A program made the position numbers and the translations under genes. Shown here piece after piece: positions 12,106 through 23,077 of a DNA stretch of 64,000 nucleotides. The stretch's first letter is position 1. Each line of letters begins with the position of its first letter. The stretch comes from Neodiprion pinetum (taxonomy: Eukaryota > Arthropoda > Insecta > Hymenoptera > Diprionidae): assembly GCF_021155775.2 (NCBI RefSeq), contig NC_060235.2, positions 15,091,193-15,155,192 on the forward strand, given 5' to 3'. The notes under the pieces were generated by a model that was not told the origin of the DNA, did not search any database, and was given only the letters and a program-made list of their open reading frames with translations.

Positions 12106-12416
12106 TCTGAGCTAGTACCGTGTACCGGTGACCGTTAATGAGACCCATCACAGTTCTCAGCTCGGTCCTATTCAGATTAATGAGCGTGTTCACCAGTGCG
12201 TACGATGGCCCTTGAAATAGGACCCTCGCATAAGCCATGCCTGATGCTGTGCTACAGAGTTCCGCGAAGCGGGTCTCCGTCCATTGTTTAGATAGGCGTT
12301 TTATGTGCCCCGTAGATAGACCAGCGAGACAGCCCTCGTCGCTCACTTGGCGTGAGACTCCCTCTAGCTAGGTTGTGTGCCAGCTCGTTTCCTTGGATAT
12401 AACACCCATATAAGGC

Positions 12417-12720
12417 TTACGCGTTATTCTTCGCCAGCCTTAGTAGGAGAGTGATGCATTCCCAAGTCATCACTGAGCTTACGACGTATGCGTCGAGGTG
12501 TCCAAGTGTCGCCCGGCTGTCACTGCAGATATGTGCTTCTCTTTGTAGACCTTGTCCAGGATGTGCTTGGCACAGGCCAGCAGGGCAAACATTTCGGCTT
12601 GTAGCACTGAGGTCGTGCGTCCGAGGTCGAGCGAAGTGCTCGTCCTTGGTCCCCTGCACCAGAAGCCGGCCCCGGTGCCCACCCCAGTTTTAGACCTATC
12701 TGTGTACCAAACGAGTCCTT
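12417..12720 (-). pseudogene. LINE RNase H domain fragment
   Basis: Pieces in two frames encode GTGAGFWCRGP and LGRTTSVLQAEMFALLACAK, the beta-strand 1 and the SVFQAE catalytic region (Glu in QAE) of LINE-type RNase H. The frame shifts within the domain, and the third catalytic Asp region (SDSRAT-like, here in a neighbouring frame as CSDSRATLGHLDAY) is out of frame. It is a broken domain of the element covering 11812-14712. Confidence 0.75.
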
Positions 12721-12859
12721 TTTGTGAGAATAATTCCTCTGAGTTGTCATCCCAGGTCTCCGTGGCCGTGGCCTTCTGTGTCTGATGGTCGATGTGGACC
12801 CTTCATGTCAGTTTACGGTCCAGGGTGACTCCCAGGTAGCGCACTCCGGTAGTCAGGGC

Positions 12860-13500
12860 TTATCTCGACCAAAAGATCTCGATGTGTCCTATCGTGAGGT
12901 TACGCTTCCTAGTGGATAGTAAAATTTTGGTATTGCTGGGGTTAATCCTCAGACCTTGAGATGTACACCAATTCTGAACAAAGTCAAGTGCCTTCTGCAT
13001 CTTGCTTGTCATAGAGGGAAGGTAGTCACCTGCGACGATGAAGGCCACGTTGTCGGCGTAGCCCACTGCTGTCACCATCATCTTATCGAGCCCCGTAAGT
13101 AGTCCGTCCACGACTAGGGCCCACAGCAGAGGGTACTTCCCCAGTGGGCAACCCTTGCCGACTTGGGCCCTGACTGATTGGCGGTGACAGTCCTGGTATG
13201 TAGCATTTGCCTGATCCAGTCGACTAGCATGGTGTTTGTGCCGAACTTTGTGGCAGCCTCGCGAATTGCATCGAAGAAGATGTTGTCAAACGCCCCTTCG
13301 GTGTCCATAAACACGCAAAGAGCTGCTTTCTATCGGTGGAGTGGTCCCTCTACCTCCCTTACTATGTGGTGGAGTGCCGTCTCTGTTGACCTACCGGCTT
13401 GGTAGGCGTGCTGTATCCTCGAAAGGGGGTTCACAGCTAGAGCTCCGTCCCTCAAGAATCTGACCACCAGTCGTTCCAGTGTTTTCAGCAGGAACGATGT
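12860..13500 (-). pseudogene. LINE reverse transcriptase fragments
   Basis: Two frames give FMDTEGAFDNIFFDAIREA (motif A, with its Asp) and GYADNVAFIVAG (motif C). In an active enzyme motif C reads YADD; here the second Asp is Asn, which would inactivate catalysis. The frame breaks between the motifs, where the PQGS-type motif should be. It belongs to the decayed LINE around it. Confidence 0.8.
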
Positions 13501-14407
13501 TAGGTTGATCAGTCTGCATTATTTGGCGCGGTCATGGCAGCTCTTTCATATTTTCGGACTGAATACTACCCTGACCCCTCTTCAGCTCATTGTTATATAG
13601 CGTAGCACTAGGCACGCTCTAAAAATGCTGTTCAGCCTGGTGATCAGGGCCTCGCTACCTTCTTGGAGGAGGATTGGGAAGATCCCATCCGCTCCCGGAC
13701 TTTTAAACCTGTCAAAGGTGTCGATGGCCTACCTAATCCTGGCCGTCGTGACGATCTCTCCTCTTGTTTTCCAGTCCCGCAGTTCTCGCCTGGTCGGGCC
13801 GGCTTGTCGGGGCGGTCTCTGAACTACGGGCCCGGACCCCAGGAACTGTACCTCCAGCTTATGGGTCAGTATGTCCGACTGACCTTCTGCCATGCTGCCA
13901 TCCGGCAGCGTCAGGCAGTCCAACCTAATCCACGGACCTGACGAGAAGACTCTGCGGAGCTTGGCCAATAGTGGTAGGGCTTCGATCTCATTGCAGAATC
14001 CTCTCCAGGCATCCGTCTGTGCTTTTGATCAATTTCTTCTACTCCTTCTGGGTAGCTTTATAAGCCGCCCAGTCCATGTGCTCGTTTGTCTTAAGGGCCA
14101 GGTTTAGAAGTTTTCTGGAGCTCGACCTGAGTTTGCCGAGTTCTCCGTTCCACCAGGGCACCTTGGACCTATTTACTTTGGGCTTCGCGGCGTACGCTGC
14201 CTCAAAGGCTTGGATTGTGGAGGATTAGGGGTGTATTACCTCGCTCTTCACCACGCTAGCATTGCTCAGATGGCTGCAGGGTCCCTGGAGCCTCCAACCC
14301 GGTTCCTCTTAATATGAGAGCAAGTCTGTGGTCCGGGGATTCCTGCGCATACCCGTCGATTCCAGCTCGGCTTTCGCCGCGAGGGAGTACGTGATGCGCC
14401 TGTGGTC

Positions 14408-14707
14408 TCAGAGTGTACTTTCTTCTTGCACCCGCCAGTCGCTGATAAATTCCAGAAGCCTGGGGCTGCAGAGTGTAAGGTCTATCACTTCTTGTCTGTA
14501 TGAGGTGATGAAGGTTGGTCTTGAGCCCTTGTTCAGTATGTCCAGCTCGCCTGATGATAGGTACTCCAGCAGAGCTGTAACCCTCTTATTGATGCCAGAG
14601 CTACCTATTGCACGTTCAAAGAAAGTCCAAAACTCTTTAGCATCTTCATCGGATTGTATATATTTTGGAGTGCCAGATATTTTTAAGTGGATTTTGAACA
14701 AATGCAA
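14408..14707 (-). pseudogene. LINE endonuclease domain fragment
   Basis: The frame carries LDILNKGSRPTF and VIDLTLCSPRLLEFISDW, the two C-terminal motifs of the apurinic/apyrimidinic-like endonuclease of R1/Jockey-type elements. The first part of the frame (KISGTPKYIQSDEDAKEFW) does not resemble the domain, so the 5' truncation point lies near 14610-14640. Confidence 0.7.
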
Positions 14708-14712
14708 CGCTT

Positions 14713-15410
14713 CGAATTATTACTTCTCGGCGTAGACATACTTTCATTCGCATGAAAAAATCGTTGAATAATATTAATTATTAAATCAAGACAAAAGAAC
14801 GAACAAAATTTATTTTTAATGTTAACGGTTAATATTTATTAGGTTGGCTATCTAATTGCTTGCTAACCAACTAGTGAATAATTTGAAGCCACAGGTCTGA
14901 TAGTTTTTTGTCGAAGATAAAATGGTGGTGTTAACGACATTAAATAACAGTGCCATTTTATGGTTGTCGAACGAACTGATATTTGAGAGGGAACGCTTAT
15001 ATCCAGTAAAGTGTAGTTTTATTAGAAGTATGCAAAAGCATAGTATATAAATTAACTTTTGAACATTAAAGTACTTTCATAAAAAAAAAAATAAAAATTT
15101 TTCCATATTATTTTTTTAAATATTTTATATCATCTGCAATTATAAAGTGATCGAATAAGCTTCGTTTCTGTTGTCGCAAGGGTGAAATCATTGAAATAAG
15201 TCGGTTTTTACATAAAACAATTGATTTTTTATTATTTTCAATATGGCGTACCTTTTTAATCAATTTTTGGATTTAAGAGGTTATTCTGCATCGAAAAAGG
15301 TGTAAAATAAAAATAGGTTTCAAAATTGTACGAAAACATTATCATAGAGAAAAAAAAAAAAAAATTGCGAGAAAAATCGCCTGTTTCAAATGGTTATCAT
15401 AAAGATTATG
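14713..15410. other. AT-rich non-coding stretch
   Basis: No gene, tRNA or defined repeat end could be recognised. The stretch is AT-rich with several poly-A/poly-T runs and shows no motif-bearing open frame. Confidence 0.6.
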
Positions 15411-15665
15411 AGTTGTTATTCTTCTTGATCATAGCCTTTATATAGCTCTTTGATGTGACCATATTTCATTCAAATCGGTCAAGCCGTTTTTTGAGAAAAA
15501 AACATTTATTCTGATTTTTCGTTTTTTTTTTCGATTTATTCAAAAACCAAAGTAGATAAAAATCTGAAACTTGCAGGATCAATGCATCTTATTGACACCC
15601 ACATGCCCTCAAATGATGATCCAGATATCCCTCTAGAGCCGATTCACTATGCTTATCGTCATATA
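15411..15665 (+). repeat. Right arm of the inverted repeat flanking the LINE
   Basis: Diverged inverted copy of 11629-11811, with a poly-T-rich insertion of about 70 bp. See the left arm for the shared blocks. Confidence 0.65.
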
Positions 15666-15814
15666 ATAGCCCTTGAAACAAGTCCAGCCGCCGTACTTGG
15701 TCACTCACAACTAATAATCATTGCATTATGAAAACAGAACAGACCAATCATGCGCGGTGGATTGGAGTGCATCCATATTGCACATTCTTAGCCTAAGCTT
15801 TTATTTGTCAAAAT

Positions 15815-16075
15815 GCAATAAAATACCGTGCCAGGAATCGAACCTGGTATGTAGAGATTCTTGATCGGAGTCGGTTCGATTAGTGGCTCCGTCGTTAATT
15901 TTTCGAAAACACCGGTTTTTCAAATTTATATCTCCAACAATGAATTTTCTCGTATCTAATGATACTGCACATCCGCATATCATTGATTAGACGGCTTTGA
16001 CCGTCTTGCGTGCTTCCCATCAAAAGCGTAAGATTCCAACACGTAAACATTCATCTACATACATTCTTACATCAG
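15815..16075 (-). repeat. tRNA-derived SINE-like repeat, solo copy
   Basis: On the minus strand it has a pol III B box (GGTTCGATTCC) within CCAGGTTCGATTCCTGG, followed by a body with a GACGG..CCGTC palindrome and a GAAGCACG/AAGCGTAAG-type region. The same head and body occur in the composite at 41473-42385 in better preserved form. The cloverleaf does not close (acceptor stem and A box are degraded), so it is not a tRNA gene. Confidence 0.6.
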
Positions 16076-17785
16076 GTGCTCCAGAGACGAAAACTTTCTA
16101 TTCTCGCAATAAAATACCATTAGAGAGAAGAAAGATCAGAGAGCCATCTGTATCTCTCAACTTATGCGCGGCAGAAACAGAAATGGCTGCTGGATTTTTC
16201 TTCTTTCTCTATTAACTGGGCGTATTCAGCGCTGCCTCACCTCCTCAATCTTAATAACCCTTTGAGCCAAATAGTAGCAGCTTGCCGACAATGACGACCC
16301 ACTTAGGGATCTTGAAGCCCGCGAGAGGCATGGTAACTGATGGCGTCAGTGATGCGCAAAAAGGTTGGAGTTTCTGAGGTCGCGAACATCTCGAGACCAA
16401 AAGACAGAAATACTTATAGGGTCGTTCGCACTCTGCTGCACGATTAAGGAAGTGGGTAGCAGCAACCAGGCGGAAAATATAGATAAGGCAAGCGGGAAGG
16501 TACTTGTGCAAGAAAGAATGACTCTAACTGTTGTTTTCTCTCTTGTCTTCACGTTATGTTATTCAGCATTACTATGAATAATAATGTAATTTAAGTGGCT
16601 AACTATCTCTTGTTACTACGTCAGCTCGGTGCACGGATACTAAACCGAACCAGTACAAACACACATATGCGTGAAAATGTGAATCTTGGTCAGTAGGGAA
16701 GAGCCTACCAATGGTGAAAATAATGTAGGCATCGAATAATATAGTATACTTTATAAAGAGTATATATTTTTTGTGAATATTATACCTTTTTCATTGAAAT
16801 AATTATTTCCAACTTAAAGGATTCTGGTGAAGTTTACTAAGCTGTTTTCCCTTACAACTGTTGGCATGCAAGAATGTTCATGAATAACAATCAAATAAAA
16901 TCCATGAAATAAAATCAGAACTTCTTACTCATTGTGTGTACAAATGACAATTTACATTTAGGTGGCTTCGTCTTAGAGTTATATCGTGTGAGTGTCTCAG
17001 AGATCCCCCATGTAAATTAAAACTGGAAAAATACGAGTTTAAAGCAAAAAATGTTATTCAACTACGCACCCTGTCATCGTCTTGATTTCATATGCCAAAA
17101 TATGCATTTCTGTTGTTGTTATGAACTTTGTGAAGAAGCTACTTCCAAATTTTATAACTACGTCGTATAAGGCACTGCTATCCAAACCTATTAATTAATC
17201 TTTAGTAGTTGCTGAAACATAATATTACCAATACGGTGAGTGGTAACCGATCTGTATTTTTTTTTTCAAAAATTTGAAAAAATAAAAAGTTTCGTCACTT
17301 TTTGCCAAAATAAGGCATCAGTTGCTCAAGTTTCGTTGCGATCGCTTCAGCGGTGTAGGAGTTTTGGTTCTCCGCTTTTTCGAGATGTACAGCGCTTCTT
17401 TAAAAGCACCTTAAGGCAGGTCGATAGATTTCAAATCAATCTACTTCTGGTGACTACAGAGCATAAACGGCTTAGAGTTATCTTTTCGCTTTTGGGTGTA
17501 GAATTTAGAACATGTTGCCGGCCCGAGATTTTGATGGAGTAGGGGGGTTTTTTGGTGGTTGCAAGGCAATGAGTGGCGTTATATTTCTCGCTTTTGAATT
17601 CAAAGAGCAAATTAATAATGGCTTGCCGAAATAACGGTTAGCCATTTTTGAATTACAATTACGACGCGTGCTCGAAATTCGTTTGCCGTATTCTGTGCTT
17701 AATGACTATAGATTGAACTGCGCATTCACGATTCAAGTCAATTTCATCGGCAAGATATCATGATTACAATAACGATCTTGTTCAA
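16076..17785. other. Stretch without recognisable features
   Basis: Open frames are short and motif-free. No terminal repeats, tRNA or splice-supported exon could be identified. Confidence 0.5.
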
Positions 17786-17789
17786 GGGG

Positions 17790-18304
17790 AGACTTCGGTG
17801 AAAAAAGAAAGTCCTGTATTTTTAGATCAATTTCATTGAAATTCAGACCATTTATTTTCAATCATAACACTAGAATCTGATTCAAAATTCAGCTCAATAG
17901 ATCAAGTAATTCCAAAGTTATGCATTTTTTTCGAAGATTTCTTCAAAACATCCCTTACGCATGAGACTTCATCGCAGAAGGTTGAAATTTGTTGTGGATA
18001 CATTACATACCATAGATTAAAAATTGTTTCAGGGAATTTTTAATTAGAGATTTCTAAGTCACTGAAACTATTACTTCAACAATTTAAATAATTTTTTTTT
18101 CATACAATTTTTGATATGTTATAAGTTTAAAAATAAGTTATGTTCACCGGAGCTGAAATTTCTTGCTACAATTTCAAAATAATATGCCCAAGAATATATC
18201 TGCAAAGGGCAAAACGATTCGATGAAACCTAATGCGCAAGGAATTTTTTCAATACTTGGAAATATAGTTCTGAGATAAACGCGAATGAATGAATTCAGTT
18301 TCAT
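17790..18304. repeat. Diverged inverted repeat
   Basis: Blocks around the ACGCATGAGACTTCATCG stretch (about 17957) reappear in reverse complement around CGATGAAACCTAATGCGC (about 18219), with weaker similarity on either side. This suggests an old foldback; limits are approximate. Confidence 0.4.
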
Positions 18305-18377
18305 GACCTTCTAAGATGCAAATATGAAGTATGCACAGAATGAGATATTGACTGTAGAGATAAGACACTTTGACTTA

Positions 18378-19384
18378 AAGGGGAACGCACGACGTTCGGA
18401 TCACGGATTTTCTTCAAACTTTGTACAGTTTTCGTACTCCATTAGAACAACATAATGTGCAAGTAGCAAGGTGTACAACTTCGGCGTTTTCGAGAAAATC
18501 GCAAGGGAAATCTTACGTAATTTAATATCTACCGGTGCGTAGCGACACCGACAACAAGGCGGCGGCGGCCGAGCGGTGAGCCTTCAATATCCGTGGTCGC
18601 TGGAACGCTGGATCGAGTCCCTCTCGTATTTTTTTTTTTTTTTCTCCTATAACACTGGTCATATTCTTTTTCATATACATTACAATTTAAAGGTAGTGTA
18701 ATGAAAAAATACGTGTATTTGCATGAACCGTTATCGAATTTCCAATGTTATATTGCTATATTTATAATTATCGAAAAGTAAACGACCAAACGAATAAAGG
18801 ATTCCTCAAAGCGTATGCCTGGCGAGATTTACGAAATCCCTTATACCTGAAAGCGGGTAACGTACCCGAAACTGTTGTGCACGCTCCGACCTGCAGACAC
18901 AGATTTGAAAGGATAGAGGAGGGCCATCAGGTTTGGACCTGGGTTCTATTCTTATAGGGCTGATGCTATACAACAGGCTTCATTCGACAGTTAACTCGCG
19001 TAGCGGTGAGACATTGCTAATGTAGCTTTGTTCATTACACTACCTTTAAATTGTAATGTATATGAAAAAGAATATGACCAGTGTTACAGGAGAAAAAAAA
19101 AATTAAAAAAAAAAAAATTAAAAAAAAAAAAAACACGAGAGGAACTCGATCCAGCGGTCCAGCGACCACGGATATTGAAGGCTCACCGCTCGGCCGCCGC
19201 CGCCTTGTTGTCAGTGTCGCTACGCACCGGTAGATATTGAATTACGTAAGATTTCCCTTGCGATTTTCTCGAAAACGCCGAAGTTGTACGCCTTGCTCCT
19301 TGCACATTATGTTGTTCTAATGGAGTACGAAAACTGTACAAAGTTTGAAGAAAATCCGTGATCCGAACGTCGTGCGTTCCCCTT
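18378..19384. mobile_element. Foldback element with ~330-bp arms
   Basis: The left end AAGGGGAACGCACGACGTTC and the right end, its exact reverse complement, bound 1007 bp. The arms extend inwards about 330 bp (to about 18704 and from about 19030), interrupted by unequal poly-T/poly-A tracts. The arms include a GC-rich GGCGGCGGCGGCCGAGCGG segment and end in a conserved TTCATTACACTACC block. The 325-bp spacer has no recognised coding sequence. The right end directly abuts the next element at 19385. A target duplication could not be assigned. Confidence 0.8.
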
Positions 19385-20624
19385 CCCAGTGAACACAATT
19401 ATGTCAAACTGATGTCAGAATGACGTCATGTCACGTCATGATTTACGTAAGATGTGAGTCATATATGAGTCACATATGACTCATAATTTCCCACTTCCTG
19501 ACGTAAGATTCTTACGTAAGATAAATGACGTAAATATGACCTCCAATTGACATAATTATGACTTAACTGACGTCAAAATGACATAACTCTGATGTCATAG
19601 AGAAGTAAAGTCGGTACCGGAAGCTTACAAAAATATGACGTCCAGCTGACGTACTTGTTATTTAGCTGACGTCAAGATGACTTAAATTTGAGGTAAAATA
19701 GTGATGTAAAGTTGCTTACAAAATTGTGACGTCTGGCTGACATGATTATAACTTACCTGACGTCTCGATGACATAACTCTGATGTCATAGTGATAAAAAG
19801 TATTTGAGAATGCTTATAATAATATAACTGTTACAACAGAACTTGTAAAGTCAAAATGTTTATATTTTTCATTTATAAATAGTGATTATTTTGTTACTGT
19901 ACCTCTATTACAATATAATAATTAATTTTGAAATTAGTTTATATATTTTATTTATGACAATATCCTAATATTTTCAATGTTAAAAATATATTTAATGTTT
20001 GCATTTAAAGAGAATTTGCGGTAAGTTAAATTTGGACACTAAATATAAAAGTAAAAATTAAGAAATGTCATATGAAATTCCACTTATGAATTATTAAATC
20101 AATACATGATACAACATAGAACATAAATAGAAAAGGATCGTTGATCGTTTTTTTTTATACCGTCGTGACATTAGTATTATGTCACTCGTATGTAAAAGAA
20201 TGACCGGAAGCTGATGCTTAAGTATGACGCTCATCGTACATCAATTTTACGTAAAAGTATGATTTGTTTCTTACGTAAGAATATGACGGTATTATGATAT
20301 CCTTTTGACGTCAGAATATGACTTGTAATTTATGTAATTGTATGATTTATTTCTTACGTAAATAATATATAAATTTATGACTTTGATGCGACGTCACACA
20401 TGTGATAGGGATAAGACATAATATTTACGTAATATTTAAGTCACAATCATGACGTCATATAAAAGTCAAATTTTATGTCAGCACTATGTCATAATGATGT
20501 CATACTACATGACATCATATCAGAGTCATCAGTAAAGTCATTTTTATGTCATATGTATGTAAAAAGTCGATGATCTCTATGTGACCTATCTATGACGTCA
20601 TATGGAGGTCATGTGTTCACTGGG
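19385..20624. mobile_element. 1.24-kb MITE packed with TGACGTCA/TTACGTAA motifs
   Basis: The ends are perfect 13-bp inverted repeats, CCCAGTGAACACA and TGTGTTCACTGGG. The outer about 400 bp on the left and about 450 bp on the right are dense in short motifs such as TGACGTCA, TTACGTAAG, ATGACGTAA and GTCATAT, while the 300-bp centre is AT-rich and motif-free. There is no coding capacity. A dinucleotide or short duplication may exist, but no clear one is visible because the left end abuts the foldback at 18378-19384. Confidence 0.75.
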
Positions 20625-23060
20625 TTGTTAGTTGACTAAACGTTGATTTGGACCATACAAAATTGGGTCGAACGGATAAAAATCGTTATTCAGTAATTTT
20701 TTTTTCGATACCACATATTTGAATTTAGTTCAAAATTCATTTTAGAATGTAAGTAATATATTGGTTAATCATTCGTCGTTCGTCAGTGCCTATCGCTGTT
20801 TCGATTAATTTTCAATTCCATTCCTCGGTGTCGGTTCGTATCCAATCGGCTTCTGCGTACCTGCTCTGAGGTCAACCCTCTTCTTACTCCGCTCCTTCCT
20901 CCAGAATCATTCAATTTTCAATGACCTCGCTCCGGGACATAAAGGCAAAGAAAAATCCAATTATCTTATTGTGGAATTATTATTAGAGCTACACAAATAT
21001 TCTAATAATATATTGAGTAAATTAAAACGATCAACTAATATTTATCTGACCCGTACATGAGTCTACTGTTACGCCCCGACGCGACGTACCGCCTTGGCGT
21101 ACCTTTTTCAAAATTCCATTTTATTTCATTTCTTTAATTATTTCATCACAATCTCATATTCTAATAAGGTCACATACAGTCCTCGGCATCCGCTGACATT
21201 GTATCTTATTTGCTGACACCAAGAATTGCGCTATAAAATTATTGACCTAGTAACAGCGGCGCTCAGCCCGGGAATATCTCTCTTTTTGAGTCAAAATTAT
21301 CATCAACAATTAGGATAAACCACTACCTTTGGAACCACCAAATTGAAATAGATCATTTGTTAAGATGTGTGGATGAATGCATGAGAATTATCTTAAGATA
21401 CCTTTTGTCAACATCTTGTACGTATAAGTGACGAGATTGAGAATCGTCGGAACACCGTCGAAAGGCGCGAACTAACGCTGACCGTGTAGGTTTGGACACC
21501 AGGAGGTCGCCCCCCGCACTTAATTGGCTAATTACCATTGCAACTTATTGCAACTACAGGTTTTTGCCTATTAAATACCCTCAGGCCCAAGCAGCCATGT
21601 CTTTCGTCTGTCAAGTCGCGAAGTGCGTGGACGTCAACCCGGATTAGCCCTCTCGAGCAAGAGTAGCGTTGGAAAATCTTAATTGTGACCAGCCTAAAGT
21701 CTCGCGCTAATTCGTCAAAACCGAGCATTCAGTTATTCTGTTAGCTGCAAAAGACTTGCTATCTCCTACCTTCCAAATTCTATCCTGTTCTGTACTATTT
21801 CTTATATCTTCGAGAAAGGACATTTTTATGATATTCGATTTTCCTTAAATAAACCAAGTTCAGCCCAGATTCAATCCGGATCTGGTAATATTAAGCATTT
21901 ACTCTAATAATCAAGAACTTTATTACTTCCGTAAAATAATCATTTCAATAATAATAATACAAACCATTCCATATCAAAACCGCGAGTGAAACATTCGGAC
22001 ATTTATTGTGAAAATTAACTTTTGATAATCAAGACTGAGGGACCGGGTTCATCGTTTCCGATATCATCCATCCACCCTTAAGAACTCGAGGTGAGGCCCT
22101 GCTCCAGAATACTACTGACGCAAACCGACACGATCCGATGGCTCTCGATCTCATCACCACAAGAATAAATCTAAAGATAAGTCAATCCGAGTGCTAATCT
22201 CCAACAGTGGACGAATTCTTGTTTTCACCTTTCTAATCAAAATTTACTATTGTAATATCCATTCAAAAGAAAGACTAGAGTTGGTGACTAGCTTCACTAC
22301 CCCCAATTAGATCAAACGTATTGTTTCCAAGATTGGAACACAATTCGAAATAACAGCAACAAGAATTGGTGTCCAGCTATAGACAATTCCTTTGGGAATT
22401 CAGAAAATTATTCTCCAGTCTTTAGCTCGGCCCCACTTTATATTTAATTCAAGATAATCTAAAAAGAGAGATATAATACAATAATCACGACCAGCTAGTT
22501 ATAATCATCGTTCAGGATAGATGTTCTTGGTATCAAATAATAATATCATTTAGAAGAGAATTACACACGATTTTCTAAAACACGCAAACGGTCAAATTGA
22601 GTGATTCTGCAGCTTCTCTGCATTTGAATATAAATTCGTCCGTCGGCATGCATTGTTGTATAAACTCAACCATTTTATAAATTGTTACTTTCGGGTTCTA
22701 CATCATCATCGTCATTCATTGTTACAGAATACACTTTATCTTTTACCAGTTAAATCACTTCAAACCATTTATTTTGAACGACGACCTTTTCCCATTTTTC
22801 ATTACTATAAATTAGCCTCAACCATTTAAACGACTCTCACAGACTTGTATAGGACTAGGCAACAACGTACCCACATTACCGGCTTATCGAAAGGTAGGTC
22901 TCTTTTAGTTTTAACTTTTATTCATTGTCGTTACGTGGGAGCATCTTTGATTATTCAATTAATCATTAACTACCACCGCTCAGTACACTCTTACCCCCAC
23001 GTAACATACTGTACAATAACGCACCTAAATTCAATTATGGAGCTGACTGCTTTCAAATTA
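20625..23060. other. Stretch without recognisable features
   Basis: No gene, RNA gene or element boundary could be supported. Composition is mixed and open frames are short. Confidence 0.5.
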
Positions 23061-23077
23061 GTCATGTGCAAAAACTG

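Larger units (their letters stand above)
11812..14712 (-). mobile_element. Decayed non-LTR retrotransposon (R1/Jockey-type LINE), 5' truncated
   Basis: On the minus strand, pieces of one ORF2 follow in the right order: apurinic-type endonuclease C-terminus (about 14408-14640), reverse transcriptase (about 12860-13500), RNase H (about 12417-12720) and a C-terminal CCHC-like finger (about 12040-12105). The 3' end at about 11812-11845 is a tetranucleotide run (TTAG)n on the plus strand, a known LINE tail type. Many stops and frameshifts separate the pieces, so it is dead. The 5' part of ORF2 and any ORF1 are missing: similarity to endonuclease stops near 14640, within about 100 bp of unrelated AT-rich sequence. 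Confidence 0.85.

Noticed and set aside
13178..14107. Several plus-strand frames of 65-92 codons
   Set aside because: They are antisense shadows of the minus-strand LINE reverse transcriptase and its linker.
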